Shown piece after piece: positions 50,621-62,800 of a stretch of 64,000 nt of DNA. The notes under the pieces are model-generated. The model was not told the origin of the DNA and did not search any database. It worked only from the letters and a program-made list of their open reading frames with translations. The stretch lies in contig CAJJDN010000003.1 of assembly GCA_905182985.1 (NCBI GenBank), positions 259,163 to 323,162 on the forward strand. Direction: 5' to 3'. Position 1 is the stretch's first letter. Each line of letters begins with the position of its first letter. This stretch comes from Paramecium sonneborni (lineage: Eukaryota > Ciliophora > Oligohymenophorea > Peniculida > Parameciidae). The translations under genes were made by a program, and so were the position numbers.

Positions 50621-51800
50621 ATGGAAGCTCATTCATTCAATTTAGATTGTTTATCTTAAGATATACATCAAATCAAATAAACACTATAAGGTTGGACATC
50701 AATTTTCAGTCAATTGATGGAAATCACAATTGATACCCATAAGTAGAATCAATACAATGTAAATATATTATCTATATATATATAGGCATCTTTATTATAG
50801 TAGATAATATAAACTCAATAACGTAAACACAAACATTCTTAACCAAAAGATCAAATTAAATTGTCTCCAATAAGACCAAATAAAACAGAACCAGATGAAA
50901 TTATTAGACCAGATAACTTTTCTAAAATATTTAATAACCCTAAGAAAGTAATCAAATAATCATAAATCCTTTAGATTTCTATAATGCAGCTTTAAGGAAC
51001 ACCATTTGATTCAGCATTTGAAAGCATCAATAAAGAACTTGAAGAACCTTATAGAGAAGATCAATATCTTTCTGTACCTAAATCTATGCAGATGTCAGTT
51101 GATTTAAACAAACAGAAGAAAAATCAATAGATTGAATTGTAATAACCTTAAAGTGCAAAAAATACATATGAAAATAAGCAATTTGCTTTTAATACTAAAG
51201 TTATTCGATCTTAAGATATCAAAGCCAATAAAGAGAATCATTAACATCATTTTTCTATGAATAGACCAGATTCTAAACGTACTCTTGATTAACCATAATT
51301 ATCAACGGTTGTTGAAGAAAATTAATCCCCTTGTATGAGTCCATATGAAAATAATTTTAGATGTATTTCTTCCTTCTATTATAGATTCCATTGCTTAATC
51401 TCATAGATAATATGAATAATGTAGTACGGCTAAAACATCTTAAAATAGTTAGAGACCATTAAATTATTTTCAATAATAATAATAATAACAATTATCAGAA
51501 AATAATAGATCCTCTTCTAAATCTTGCTATGGAAATCAATAAGTTTAAGTTCTTTCCAATAATAATAATATAATAAACTAATAATAACAGATTCCCTAAT
51601 AATCAAATTCCTAAAATCCATTTTTAAATAACCTAAATAATGTTAGCACTAAAAATATTAAATAAGTACCTACTTCTAACAATAATATTCCATTTAAATA
51701 GTAATTTGAAATTATGAATCAAGTAAATTAATATTAATAATTTAGATTTCAAATTAAAGAGCTAAAAGTTACAGTGAGTAAAATTGTAAAAAGTAATTGA
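50621..51800 (+). CDS. Gln/Asn/Ser-rich protein of unknown function
   Basis: About 370 residues. Introns of 27 nt (GTAAATAT...ATATAG) and 22 nt (GTATTTCT...TATAG); a second 27-nt intron (near 50948) is in phase and optional. Starts MEAHSFNLDCLSQDIHQ, then a Pro/Ser/Asn-rich region with runs of Gln (TAA repeats near 51475) and a C-terminal helix (FRFQIKELKVTVSKIV). No domain recognised. Likely disordered. Confidence 0.62.
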
Positions 51801-52042
51801 GTAAACGTTGTTTAGATATTGATGTGCTTGATAAATAGTATGAGACTAGTTAAGAGTTAATTTGGAAAGCCTAAAGGACAAAAAAATGATTACTATGATA
51901 TATAAATAAATTTAATAATATTGTGTATAATATAGTGTTATAAATAGAAACTGATATGATTATATTAATTTGTAATGATATGAAATTTAGTAAGAATATA
52001 ATTTATAAATAATAATTTAAAACAATAATAATAATATATAAA
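51801..52042. other. Short intergenic region
   Basis: AT-rich, no feature seen. Confidence 0.5.
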
Positions 52043-52333
52043 ATGCCTGTACCTAATAGTTCATATCCCATACCTTTAAGAACAGTACTTAAAATAGCTC
52101 CAGTTTGCATGGTACTTACAACACTTGGTACATTGTTACCAGTTTGTTTATATGATATTCTTTATCACTCACATGAAAGAATAGATAAATTCTTTTGGAG
52201 ATCAAGTAGATTTGAACGTTTCATCAGATGCAGAGACATGAAATTGCGTACATTTTGGTATGAAGCAATGGAATGGTAACCTACTGGCAGAGAAAGCTTT
52301 ATTTCTACTAGACCATAAGTGGCTGATCCATGA
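52043..52333 (+). CDS. Small membrane protein, possibly mitochondrial
   Basis: Intron-free, 96 residues. One hydrophobic segment (VLKIAPVCMVLTTLGTLLPV) near the N-terminus, then a His/Arg-rich stretch with aromatic residues (FFWRSSRFERFIRC, FWYEAMEWQPTGR). GC content and codon use are richer than most neighbours, a sign of selection. Single-span basic proteins like this are common as accessory subunits of ciliate respiratory complexes, but no family can be named. Convergent with the proteasome gene, only 39 bp between stops. Confidence 0.72.
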
Positions 52334-52372
52334 GAAAAGTGAATAATAAAATCATATAATAATAATAAATGT

Positions 52373-53156
52373 TCATTATGTGTGTAATTTCTCATTAGCC
52401 CTATATTTGAATCCATTAAAGTCCCATTTTGTTTCTACTCTCTCTGGCTCTTCTATATGTGTACCTTAAGCATCAACATAAGCCAATTAAATTACATCAT
52501 GAGCTCTGCAATCTCTACAGAATAATACCTATACTCATTAAATTCATTATTACTTTGAAACACTCTCTTATTACTTATTTAGCCTAATCAAGAGAACAAT
52601 TCTCATTCCAATAATTACTAATTATAGCTTTGCAGAAATAACTTGCAAATCCAGTGGTTATGAATTTTGATTCTAAATAAGTACCATAAATATCAACTAG
52701 TGCTAAATATTTATCATTATCAAATCCCTAAATATTTACAATCATTTTATACAGCTATAACATTCTACAAATATAAAGGATTTATTTTGCATCTTTTTTT
52801 ATAAGAAAGTCTTGCCAAATAATTACCATAATCTTTTGGAGATGGATGAACTCCATCATCATATTATAAAGCTGATCTATCGATTTTTGCTAATTCTCTC
52901 ACAACTTGTTAGAAATCAGAAAATTCACCACTGGATACATAAATTGTATTTTTGGATATTTAAGCAATCTTTTAGACATTTCTATTTCAAATATACTTAT
53001 TTTATACTTGAATGTTGCCATACTTCCATAACTACAAAGAGTATCTGTCCCAACTAATACTCCTCCATTGTAAACCAAAGCAATTACACTACCTCCTGTT
53101 ACAACTGGAGATGTTGTGTGTTCCTATTGCCCAGAGATTTCAGAATTGAAAATCAT
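52373..53156 (-). CDS. PSMB4: 20S proteasome subunit beta-7 (PSMB4/PRE4 type)
   Basis: Subunit of the inner beta ring of the 20S proteasome. Three introns (26, 25 and 25 nt) leave 236 codons with stop. Blocks typical of PSMB4: SPVVTGGSVIALVYNGGVL, TDTLCSYGSMATFK, SSGEFSDFQQ, NYLARLSYKKRCKINPL, LVDIYGTYLESKFITTGFA, CFKVLFCRDCRAHD and a C-terminal ETKWDF, the arm that clamps the neighbouring ring in known structures. This subunit is non-catalytic: it lacks the free N-terminal Thr. Divergent from the TMBIM-like gene, with 47 bp between start codons, so they probably share one promoter. Confidence 0.94.
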
Positions 53157-53203
53157 TATGTATATATTTAAATAATTAATACCGATGTTGTATTAATTAA
53201 TTC

Positions 53204-53946
53204 ATGAAAAATCGATTTCGTAAGACTCACAATGTTATTGATTAGATTGATGGAATCAAAGAAATTGATGATGAAACTCTTAAGAATCAAAGAAATATTC
53301 TCATAACTATTTTGGTCTAACATTTATTTATATTGTGGACATGTCGATATGGAGAGACATACATATATTAAATATTTTTAGAATTGTATCTAAAATACAA
53401 GATAACCATATTGGTTGTGATTATAATAATACTTTTAAATTCTGATCTCTTTAAACACAAACTCAAGAAATAACCATTTAGGTAATTTTAGAAATTAATC
53501 CTAGTTTTATCCTATATGTATCATTTACATTAAGTTTAAGCTTTTTGTTTGTCATTTTTGACTCAAATAATGATGTATAACTTTTATTATATTCTAATAT
53601 TTTCCCAATATTAGGATTAATAATATGTTCTTTGTTTTAATCACATGAATTTGAATATTCAAGTGTTTTCAAATGGATATTATTCTCTTAAATGACTTTC
53701 ATTACTTGTATTATTTTTTTATTGGATTCATAATTTGATAATGCATTAATATGTTCAAGTTTGTCATTAGCTTATGTTTGTATACTAATTTACTAGTTCA
53801 AAGTATGAATAGATTTAATTAGATAGACAGATATATTGTATGAAATTGAGGAATATCCTTTGATTTCTTGTTTAAATAGTTATACATAGATCTTTAAATT
53901 ATTGTTTAATTTAATTGAGGCATTATCAGGAGAATACAGTATTTGA
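53204..53946 (+). CDS. Bax-inhibitor-1/TMBIM (lifeguard)-like membrane protein
   Basis: 231 residues after introns of 23 and 24 nt. Six or seven hydrophobic segments: NILITILVQHLFILWT, ITILVVIIIILL, FILYVSFTLSLSFLFVIF, LLYSNIFPILGLIICSLF, WILFSQMTFITCIIFLL and LICSSLSLAYVCILIYQF. The loop KTDILYEIEEYPL followed by a last hydrophobic helix matches the place of the TMBIM motif YDTQLI...EEY. The family forms pH-sensitive Ca2+ leak channels in ER or Golgi membranes and affects cell death. Conservation is modest, hence the cautious name. Confidence 0.72.
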
Positions 53947-54004
53947 TTTAACCAGTTTCTAATTTTTAATATTTTTTTTAATAATTTTAATATTTTATTT
54001 TGAA

Positions 54005-55207
54005 ATGGATAAGGACTTTTTAAAATCAATAATTACAGAAATCTTACCAAATACAAAGAGAACTCTTGAAAGAAGGTAAAAGTAGTTGGAGGAAGAAGAG
54101 AAGAAAAAAAAAGAGGTATAATTATAATTGATATAATAATATAGTAAGAGTCGTAATAAAAAGAGGAAGCAGAAAAGTAAAAGAGGTAAGTGTTGATAAT
54201 GCTGGAAAAAGAGAGATAAAAGAAATAAGAGGAAGATAGGAAAAAAGAAGAAGAGAAAAGGAGTTAAGAAGAAATCTAATAGATGAATACATTAAAAGGT
54301 GAATATGGTAATATGATGATCGATTTGGCAACCGGGGATTCTAAATTGGATTATACAATATCAGGATTAGATTTGAGACCAACTTAAATTAGAGTTTTAG
54401 TAAAAGTTACAGAAAATAATAATACATTAAAAGGATTGTCAATGAGTAGGAAACGTATAGCTGATGAGGAAGGATAAGAGATAGCAGCAAGTTTAGAGAA
54501 AAATATGGTCTTAGAAAGGTTAATGTTATAATCTATGTTAGATTAGAACTAGAAGGTAATCATCTTGGACCAAAGACTTTGATTGCCATTTCAAAATTAT
54601 TAGAGTAAAATAAATCTATTAGAGTAATTGATTTAGAAAATAATAATCTAACAAACTATGACAAAGATAAAAATACCTATGATTTAAGTGGGATAAATGC
54701 ATTGAAGGAGGCTCTTAAAAAAAATGATACATTATTATAATTGAATCTATGTAACTGTAAATTAGATGAAAAATGTGGTGAAACTTTAGCAGAGGCTTTG
54801 AAAGAGAATACAAGTTTAATTTGTTTAGACATTACTGAAAATCCAAAAATGAGTTTAAATGATGTTAGAAAATGCTAAGATTATTTAATTAGAAATAAAA
54901 AGATTTATGATGATGAACGATATAGAGAATTCTAAGAAAGATAAAGAATTAGAAATGAAGATTAAACTTCAACTATTTAGATGTAAGATAAAGAAAAAGC
55001 TATAACAGCTTAGGAAGGTATTGAGTAAAGGTTATAAAATGTATTATTTTTAGAATGAATGCTAGAAGACTTGAACTTGAATAATAATGGAAAGAAGAAT
55101 TAGACAAGGAGGCTAAATTAAAAGAAAAAACTGTTCACAATTTAATGAAATAAGCTAAATTACTTGGTAAGAAAAAAGGTAAAGGAGGAGGTGCAAAAAA
55201 AAAGTGA
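54005..55207 (+). CDS. Leucine-rich-repeat protein with coiled coil
   Basis: 375 residues after introns of 29, 23 (GTTAATGT...TGTTAG) and 23 nt. N-terminal 110 residues are Glu/Lys/Gln coiled coil. The middle has RNI-type LRRs: LERLELEGNHLGPKTL, IRVIDLENNNLTNYD, LLQLNLCNCKLDEKCG and LICLDITENPKMSLND. The C-terminus is again a basic-acidic helix ending with a Gly/Lys-rich tail (KKKGKGGGAKKK). This coil-LRR-coil layout is common among axonemal and radial-spoke-associated proteins, but no specific orthologue is evident. Confidence 0.82.
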
Positions 55208-55242
55208 TAATTTATAAATAAATTTATCATCTAATCATTTAT

Positions 55243-55515
55243 TCACATTATTGAATTCAAATAGGACTTGAATGATTTTTAAGTTTCAATAAGAGAATTC
55301 AAGTTTTATTTGATTTTGCTTGATTTATTTTATATACTTTTTTTAGCTTAAAATTATGGATTTTCTTTTAGAATTTCTTCATAATCTTTATTTAGTTTAT
55401 TGAATTCACCCTAGTACAACTTTTGATGGGTTTCCAACAAACTCATAGCATTTTATAGTAAATTAAGAACTGGATCATTAAAATTCTTCTAGGGAGAACA
55501 CTTTGTTTAAACCAT
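55243..55515 (-). CDS. Small coiled-coil protein
   Basis: 90 residues, intron-free, from ATG 55515 to TGA at 55245-55243. It reads MVQTKCSPQKNFNDPVLNLL and continues as a Glu/Lys/Asn/Gln helix (LYQGEFNKLNKDYEEILKE) with a basic C-terminus. The frame has a protein-like composition unlike the other five. Function unknown. The 3' end faces the LRR gene with 35 bp between stops. Confidence 0.6.
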
Positions 55516-55541
55516 CTTTTAAAATATATTTTTAATAGTTT

Positions 55542-56042
55542 TTGTATGCATTGACTTGGAATCACTCGTACTTTTCTAATTTAAACATGAGTTTGGCATT
55601 ATTTATATATTATCTTATAGATAAGAGTCTTAAATATCAAGTGAATTGTTATGAAAATGAAAGGTTTTACTTGAATGATTATGAATTGAAGATCGATTTA
55701 AAGACTTACGATGCATTTTCACATAATCAATTAAATGTTTTATTTGATTGTTTCTGTGTTATCTTGCATCTATTTATGAATCTTTAAGAGTTTATGAATA
55801 TTTTTCAAGGAAAGTCAATTTAGAGCTCACAAATTCTAGACTTATAGAGGATAGTTAGTCTAACATTCCCATTATTTATTCAAAATAAATTTTGTATTCT
55901 TCATCTAATTACGTTATAGAAGACATTTTGTAATCGTTAAGTAAATTTAATTATTTTTTTTTTATTTGAGAGTCTCTCTAAAATAAAAAAATATCTATTT
56001 TTGTCTTTATTCATGAGATTATAAATCATAGTAATTAGATGA
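55542..56042 (+). CDS. Uncertain open frame
   Basis: Open frame of 167 codons from ATG 55542 without TGA, hydrophobic and Leu/Phe-rich (SLALFIYYLID, VLFDCFCVILHLFM). No domain, no repeat consensus and no support beyond openness. With only TGA as stop, a chance frame of this size is possible; it could also be an orphan gene of the same flavour as 23127-25728. Confidence 0.28.
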
Positions 56043-56124
56043 TTTAGGATTGATTATTACGCATTATAATGATTATTAAAATCCTCAATTTTATAGATAT
56101 TAAATAATTATTTTTTATTGAAAA

Positions 56125-56954
56125 ATGAAAGTATTTTTTGAAGATTCTTAGAGAAAGCCATTAGTTTGTAGAGGATGTGCAGGAAGAACATTAGGTTATG
56201 AAAGAGCATGTTGTCAAGAAAATGAATTCCTAAATGTCCTAAAATAAAATTATATTGATGGAACCTGTGTCTCTTATTTCAGAGAAATTTTAGGAATGTC
56301 ATAAGGATGTGAAAACTTTTGTGAGGATCATGGCTGCCTATATGAATTTATTTTAACACCTTAAAATATTTATGAAGAGCATACAAACCATAAAAAATAA
56401 TTTTCATTAAAGTATTAAACTTTAGCATGCAAAAAGTGTTTAGAAGCTTTATAAAAAAATTAACAACTAAATTAATTTCATATTGATTTATTAAATGATG
56501 AGTATTTTAGTCTAAATAAATTTGGAAATGATAAGAAAATAATTGAGAATGAAGTGAAAGAAGTATTTGAAAAAATGGAGAAAGCACTTAAAGAAATTCC
56601 TCTTGAGTAGAAATAAAATGAAGTGGAGATTAGAAGAAAAATTATTGAAGTCGATTAAAATTAAAAATAAAATTAATAAAATATTTAAGTTTAAGAATAG
56701 GATAAATAAACCAAAAGAAAATAAATAGAATAGTTAGAATAAAGTAAATATTATTTATATATAAAGTGAAAAGAGCATAAGAAGTTAGAATTCAGGCAAT
56801 TGCTTCTTAAGATGGATTTCATGATTATCTACATGATGATTATTTAGAAGGAGAAAGTGTACGATTAATGATTATTGGAGAAGAAAACTAACCTGAAAAG
56901 GGATATTCAATAACTAATTGCTACAAAATGTTTGATGATATATAATTTCTATGA
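56125..56954 (+). CDS. Cys-rich and coiled-coil protein, unknown
   Basis: 268 residues after a 23-nt intron (56744-56766) that ends in AAG. N-terminal 100 residues carry many cysteines: CRGCAGRTLGYERACC, CENFCEDHGC and later ACKKC, likely zinc-binding. The centre is a charged helix (NEVKEVFEKMEKALKEIPLE). The last exon reads VRIQAIASQDGFHDYLHDDY and YSITNCYKMFDD. The pairs CRGC and CKKC suggest a zinc fold of two treble-clef knuckles, but I cannot name a family. Confidence 0.7.
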
Positions 56955-57043
56955 GAAATTTATTGATCATTTAAATATTAGAGATAAGTTTATATTAATA
57001 AATTCTTATTTTAATTAAAGTCTTTCAATTATTATTAAAAAAA

Positions 57044-58705
57044 ATGAAATAAAATGCAAAAAATAGATTTTGTGATTTAGTTCATGCAATAAAACAACGA
57101 AATCCTGAAAGGTGTTTGATAATGATTTTAGATTCAATAACAGCTAAAATTTTAAGTTCAATAATGAAGCTTAAAGATTTAATAGATATGGGAGTATCTA
57201 CAATTGAAAAATTGGAATTATAACGTAAAGCTTATCCAAAAAATGATGCTTTTTATTTCATAACACCTTCAGATGATTCAGTAAATAGATTACTTGGTGA
57301 TTTTAAGGAATAATAAATGTATAGAAAAATTAATGTAATTTTTTCTTACAATTTACCTTAAAGACTATTAGAATAAATATGCAAATCAAATTTAGCTAAT
57401 CGAATAATTCAGATAAAAGAATTTAATCATCATCTTTATTTTCTTGATGATAATTGCTTCCATTTTGAAATTTAATAAATACACTTTGATGATATGATTC
57501 AAGTTGTATAATTATTTTTATCTTCATTACCATCAATGAGACCATTCTAATGTGTTAAATTATCAACATTAAAAAATAATTAATTTGCATAATTATTTGC
57601 TAATTATTTACCTAGAGTACTTGATAATTGGGAAAGAACAAATTAAATGATAAAAGATGATGGAGGAGAATTACATTTCTTAATATTAGATCGTACTTTC
57701 GATCTTCTTACACCTTTATTACATGATTTTCATTATGAATCTTTAATTGTAGATTTGTTACCTTAAAGTTTCTCTCCTTTTGAGTGTGAAGATTATGTTT
57801 ATTAAAAATACAGATATAAACATATTGCACATGCTTTAGAAGGAATACCTTAAGAATTTCAAAAGATGGTTAATACTAATCCATCAGCTTTAATTCATAA
57901 AGGAGACTTTAAAGAATTGGATACATAAAAAATGTAAGAAATTATAAGTACGATGCCAAATTACAATAGCTAATTGAAGGATTTTACTTTCCATATGAAT
58001 TTAATAGATTAAATTTGGAAATAATTTGAAACTAAAGGTTTAAAAGATCTTGGAGAACTAGAATAGGCACTTGCTACTGGTACTACTAAATAAGGAAATC
58101 AAACTAAATCAGATTAATTATATTAAGAGGTTTTATATATGTTATAATCTAAAATAATTTAAGATAATGATAAAGTTAGATTAGTTTTAATCATTTTACT
58201 AACTGTTTAGATGCCAGAAAATGAACGTAAATAGATTCTTGATAAAATTATAGATATGAAACCATTTTATGGATTATAAAAATTAGGATTTGATTTTGAT
58301 AAAATGATATCAAACAGAATTACAAAAAAGATTAATAAAGCATCAAGATTACTTGCTAAATAAAAATTAAGTTAAATGACTTTAGAACTATAAAGATATA
58401 CACCTGAAATTGAAATACTTTTGAGTGATCTTTTGGATGATAATAAATTTAATACAGTCACTTTATATGGATCTAATTCAATTCCAAAAAATAATATTAT
58501 TTAATAAAGTTTAAGATCAAAAAAAGAAGAATAAGTAGAATAAATTAGTGTTTGTGTATTTGTTTTAGGTGGAATTAGTCATTCTGAAGTTTGTGCAATA
58601 AGAAACTTTTATTCAAATAAATTAAAATAAGTATTTATTGGGTCAACTTAAATATTAAGTCCATCTTAATACTTAGATCAGTTAAGAAATTTGAGCTAGT
58701 TATGA
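57044..58705 (+). CDS. Sec1/Munc18-family SNARE regulator
   Basis: Intron-free, 553 residues, normal for the family. SM proteins clasp syntaxins and promote SNARE assembly in membrane fusion. Features: CLIMILDSITAKIL at the start of domain 1, NDAFYFITPSDDSVNRLL, then FLILDRTFDLLTPLLHDFHY, the strongly conserved DR-x2-D-x2-P-x4-F/E block of SM proteins, and VCVFVLGGISHSEVCAIR near the end, matching the family's late GGxTxxE motif. It seems closer to the exocytic Sec1/Munc18 type than to Vps33 or Sly1, but I cannot settle it. Followed 105 bp downstream by the DHHC gene on the same strand. Confidence 0.94.
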
Positions 58706-58810
58706 TAATTCATTAATTTATACTTTATAACTAAAATTACATATATATTCTAGATTCGAAATAAAATATTTATATTCCTATTTGAATATATATAAATAAT
58801 AATATTAAGA

Positions 58811-59712
58811 ATGATTTCAGCTATAATGCCTGATGTTGTGAAGAAACACTTTCCTTTAATTCTAGCCTTTTTAATACTATTCATATACTTTACATTTCTA
58901 AACTTTGTATTTATTAAAATTTCATAAAGTATTATACAATATTATTATTAGAAAGCCTAATAGAATGGATATTTGTATGGATAGGTACTTTTAGTATTTT
59001 GATGCTATTTTGGGCATTATATAGAACGTCAAGAATTGATCCAGGATTTATACCTAAACATACATTGGTAGAATATGATGAAACAAAATAAAGAGATTAT
59101 TGTTTGCAATGCAGAATAAAAAGACCAGAAAGATCTCATCATTGTTCTAAATGTAAAAGATGTGTTTTAAATATGGATCATCATTGTGTTTGGACTGCTA
59201 ATTGTATTGGTTTATACAATAGGAAATATTTCATACTAATTCTATTTTGGGGTTCAGTTGGAATGTTTTAAGCTACTTTACTTGGATTAATCAACATAAT
59301 TGAACTTTGGAATAATTTTTGGTAATATAAAACTTTAGACTTTAATAAAATCTAGGAAGGATTTATATTTTTAGTCATATTTTCACAATTCTTGAATGCT
59401 TTTGGTTTATATTATTTCTTTTGGACCAACTTCAAATTGATAGCTGCTAATATTTGCACACTTGATCAATTGATTTTAGATATTGAATCTTAAACTAAAA
59501 GAAAATATGTATCTATTCTAATTATATTATTTTAGCATACTGATTTAACTGTATATAATATAGGATTTTGGTACAACTTTTATTTTTATTTTGGAAAAAA
59601 TCCATTTCTTTGGTTATTACCTGTAGGAAAACCTTTAGGAGATGGATATCATTGGGATAAAAAAGCTAGTCTAAGAGAAATGACAGAAACAACTTTATAA
59701 ATTATGGAATGA
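58811..59712 (+). CDS. DHHC palmitoyltransferase
   Basis: Protein S-acyltransferase, 283-292 residues after a 23-nt intron (GTATTATA...TTATTAG); a second 27-nt intron near 59507-59533 is in phase and optional. Four membrane helices flank the cysteine-rich domain: DYCLQCRIKRPERSHHCSKC then KRCVLNMDHHCVWTANCIG and LYNRKYF. DHHC with the catalytic Cys and all zinc ligands are intact. The region after the fourth helix has the TTxE motif (MTETT) and a Trp-rich part (NPFLWLLPVG). Family members modify peripheral membrane and signalling proteins at Golgi or plasma membranes. Convergent with the giant receptor, 88 bp between stops. Confidence 0.95.
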
Positions 59713-59800
59713 TAATTAAAAAGTATTTTTATTTTCAATTTTTAAAGTAATAACTTTAAGAATTAATTTTATATGATATTATATTTATCTTTATCCTATA

Positions 59801-62800
59801 TCAATTTTGTTATCGCTTAATCCCTTATAAAGCTGTTTTAAATTCTTTTATTTTTTTCTTTATTAGTTTTTTTCTTGTCTATCCCAAATACTTGTTGGCT
59901 AAAAATAAAATGATATCTAAAAATAATAAATCAATAAGATTTGAAATTGAATAGGAAAGTATCTAAAGAATAATTATAAAATATACCAAATTAGTTTAAT
60001 TATTTATCCAAAAATACAAATATCCGCCTATAATAAAACTACTTATTGTAACAATTACCAACATTATTTTTGTTAATGATAAAATCAAAATGGATTTCAT
60101 ATATTCGTAATATTTAAATTATTTCTAAAACTTAATTAACATATCTTACCTTCCAAAATTCTTAGTTCATTCTATTAATAAATATCGAAACCAATAAAAT
60201 ATATATTTAAAAGTCATATTACATATAATAGATAGTAAGAATTTCCCCTAAAATAAAACAGATATTCCATTTTAACAATATGAATTAAACATTCTAAAAA
60301 CTACTAAAATAAAACTTTTTCTTAAAGATTATTGCGGTCAGATAATGATAATTCTATATTAGGAAAATCAATTACCCAAAAATAATTGAGCTAAAATTTA
60401 TTTTTCTCTTGCAAATTACTTTACTGTACGGTTTCTTTTATACAATCATTTTCAGGATAAATTCTTTAAGAATTGATAGGAGAAGGTATATTATTATAAA
60501 TCATCATTTGTACTGTTTCAATTTTATTTAATTTAAAGACTTTTCCATACTTATTAGATTTCACTATTTATTTTGGATTTTAATATTTAGATTTGCAACT
60601 TACAAAAGTCAATAAAATAAGTTAAAGCAAATAAACGATTAAAACAAAATTAGGCAATTTCAAATAAAAAGGAGGTTCCCCTGAGTAGATATATTAATAA
60701 TCATCACATATAGTAACAGGTTCGATCATTTTACAAATACAAAAATATGAACTATTAACTATCGACAAATAACAATTTTTTGATGTCCATTCATAAGTCT
60801 CAGAATTTCGACTTATACAAACTAAATTACTCGTATCATTTTATATTACAAATTTATAATGGATAGGTTTCTAAAGTTAAAAATTTTAATATCTATTTTA
60901 TTACTTAATTTTGTAATCATAGAGAGGATATTTTTGATATGGATAAGGAAAGTAACCATCATAAGAGTAATAGTTAATAATGTATAGTGCTTATACAATA
61001 TCATAATAATCTGAACTAACTTCTTATTAAAGCAATCTATGAGTATTTAAAACTGATAAATTGTTTGTTCTTTAAATAATCAAACTTAAAGTATTCATAG
61101 AAATCTCAATTACTTGATTTGGCAATATTCCAAGAAAAGATAAATCAATAATATTAATGAAGAAATTATTTAAATTGTACATTAATTGATAAATGCTAGC
61201 ATTTTAAATAGAAATAGCTTTATTCCAAATAAATTCAGTACTTAGAATTGCATTTTTTAGATCCATTATGTTTAAAATTTATCTTGTATCTATTTAAGAA
61301 TATTAAAATTCATTTGTTTAATAATATTACATATTTATTGAATATTAATTGATCTACTCCATTCTTTGATTTATATTTGAGATATAAACCATTAAAACTT
61401 TTTAACATTCATCAATGCTTATTTTTGATATTATTTCTGTATATTATTAGAATTAAAGAATTGCTTAACTATATAATTTAAACTCATCATTATTTGTAAC
61501 TTCTTATTAAATTAATGTTTTAATGATTTTTAAAATTAAATCATTAAAATTCTCTTTTTAAACTTAATTTCCACTGCAATCATTAAAATAATAACCTGGT
61601 GGACATTAACATTTTTAATTTACACAAATACCTACTCCAGAACATTATTTTAAACAAGCTTATTTATCTTCAGAATTAATAAGAGTGATCATGGTATGTA
61701 AACTTTATAAATTTGAAAAGTTAACTTAATTGTTAATGTTTTCTAAAAAGGTTTGCATTTGATAGAATCTTCTTTCTACAACAATTTCTTTTTATAGAAA
61801 TAATAATGCGCCTTCATTAGATTCAACTTAGCAAACAAGCTAAATTGGATGATTAGAAATTCCACTTGGTAATTAAAATTAGCCAAATGTGATTTATGAT
61901 TTAATAATTAAAGGTATACCATTCAAAACAGACTTATCATTTAAATCTTTTTTACAAGTTTCATATTCAAAATAATAAAATATACTAATAGTCTGATTAT
62001 TAATTAAATTTTCAATAGTATAGTTAAAATAATCTAATGCTTTACCAACTTTAGGTTCAACAGTAAATTTATAATTGTTAGATAATTTCTATATTTTAAA
62101 TGCAAGTGAGTCAGTTCCAGGAATTAAATAAATGTAAACTGGATTTACAGAATCATTTGTAATTTCAACTAATCTAAATTTTAATGAATTATTTAAAATT
62201 TTAATAGAATAAAGAACTTTATGGTTTTAGATTACAAATGCATATTTTTGAGATTTCTTTAATAAAATCGTAATTTCACTATTAAAATTAATAAAATCTT
62301 TTGGTTAATTAGTATTGATTACGAATTCTTCTTAGATATTTAAATCTAACAATACAATAATTTATTCTCTAACACTCCATCTCTTATCTTTAGAAGCTCT
62401 AACATAAAAGATAAAAGTTGAATTTTGAGATTCAGGTTAAATATGTACAATTCTTCTAGTTGGAAACTCAATTATTTTATTTTCTTATGTTTTGCATGGT
62501 TGAAGATCATGTAAGTTATTGCATAACCATTAATAATCAATATTTTTAGTACTTAATATTTAATCTTCAATATTTTTATCATAAGCTCTTGCATTAATTT
62601 AATCTTCTTAACCAATAAATCTATTTTTTTATAGAAATGATATTTCAATTGGTTTTGATTATATGATTATGATTTCTTTGATGATAAAACTTTATGTTAA
62701 TGCAGTAAAAATTAAAGGTTATTCTTTTGGTAACAGACTTTCATTTAAAGGAATCTTACGTTATGTACTTATTGATTAAGTAAAAGAAATGTATTGTAGA

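Noticed and set aside
52165..52416. Minus-strand frame overlapping the proteasome 3' end
   Set aside because: Shadow of the small membrane-protein gene and of the end of PSMB4; the PSMB4 frame stops at 52373.
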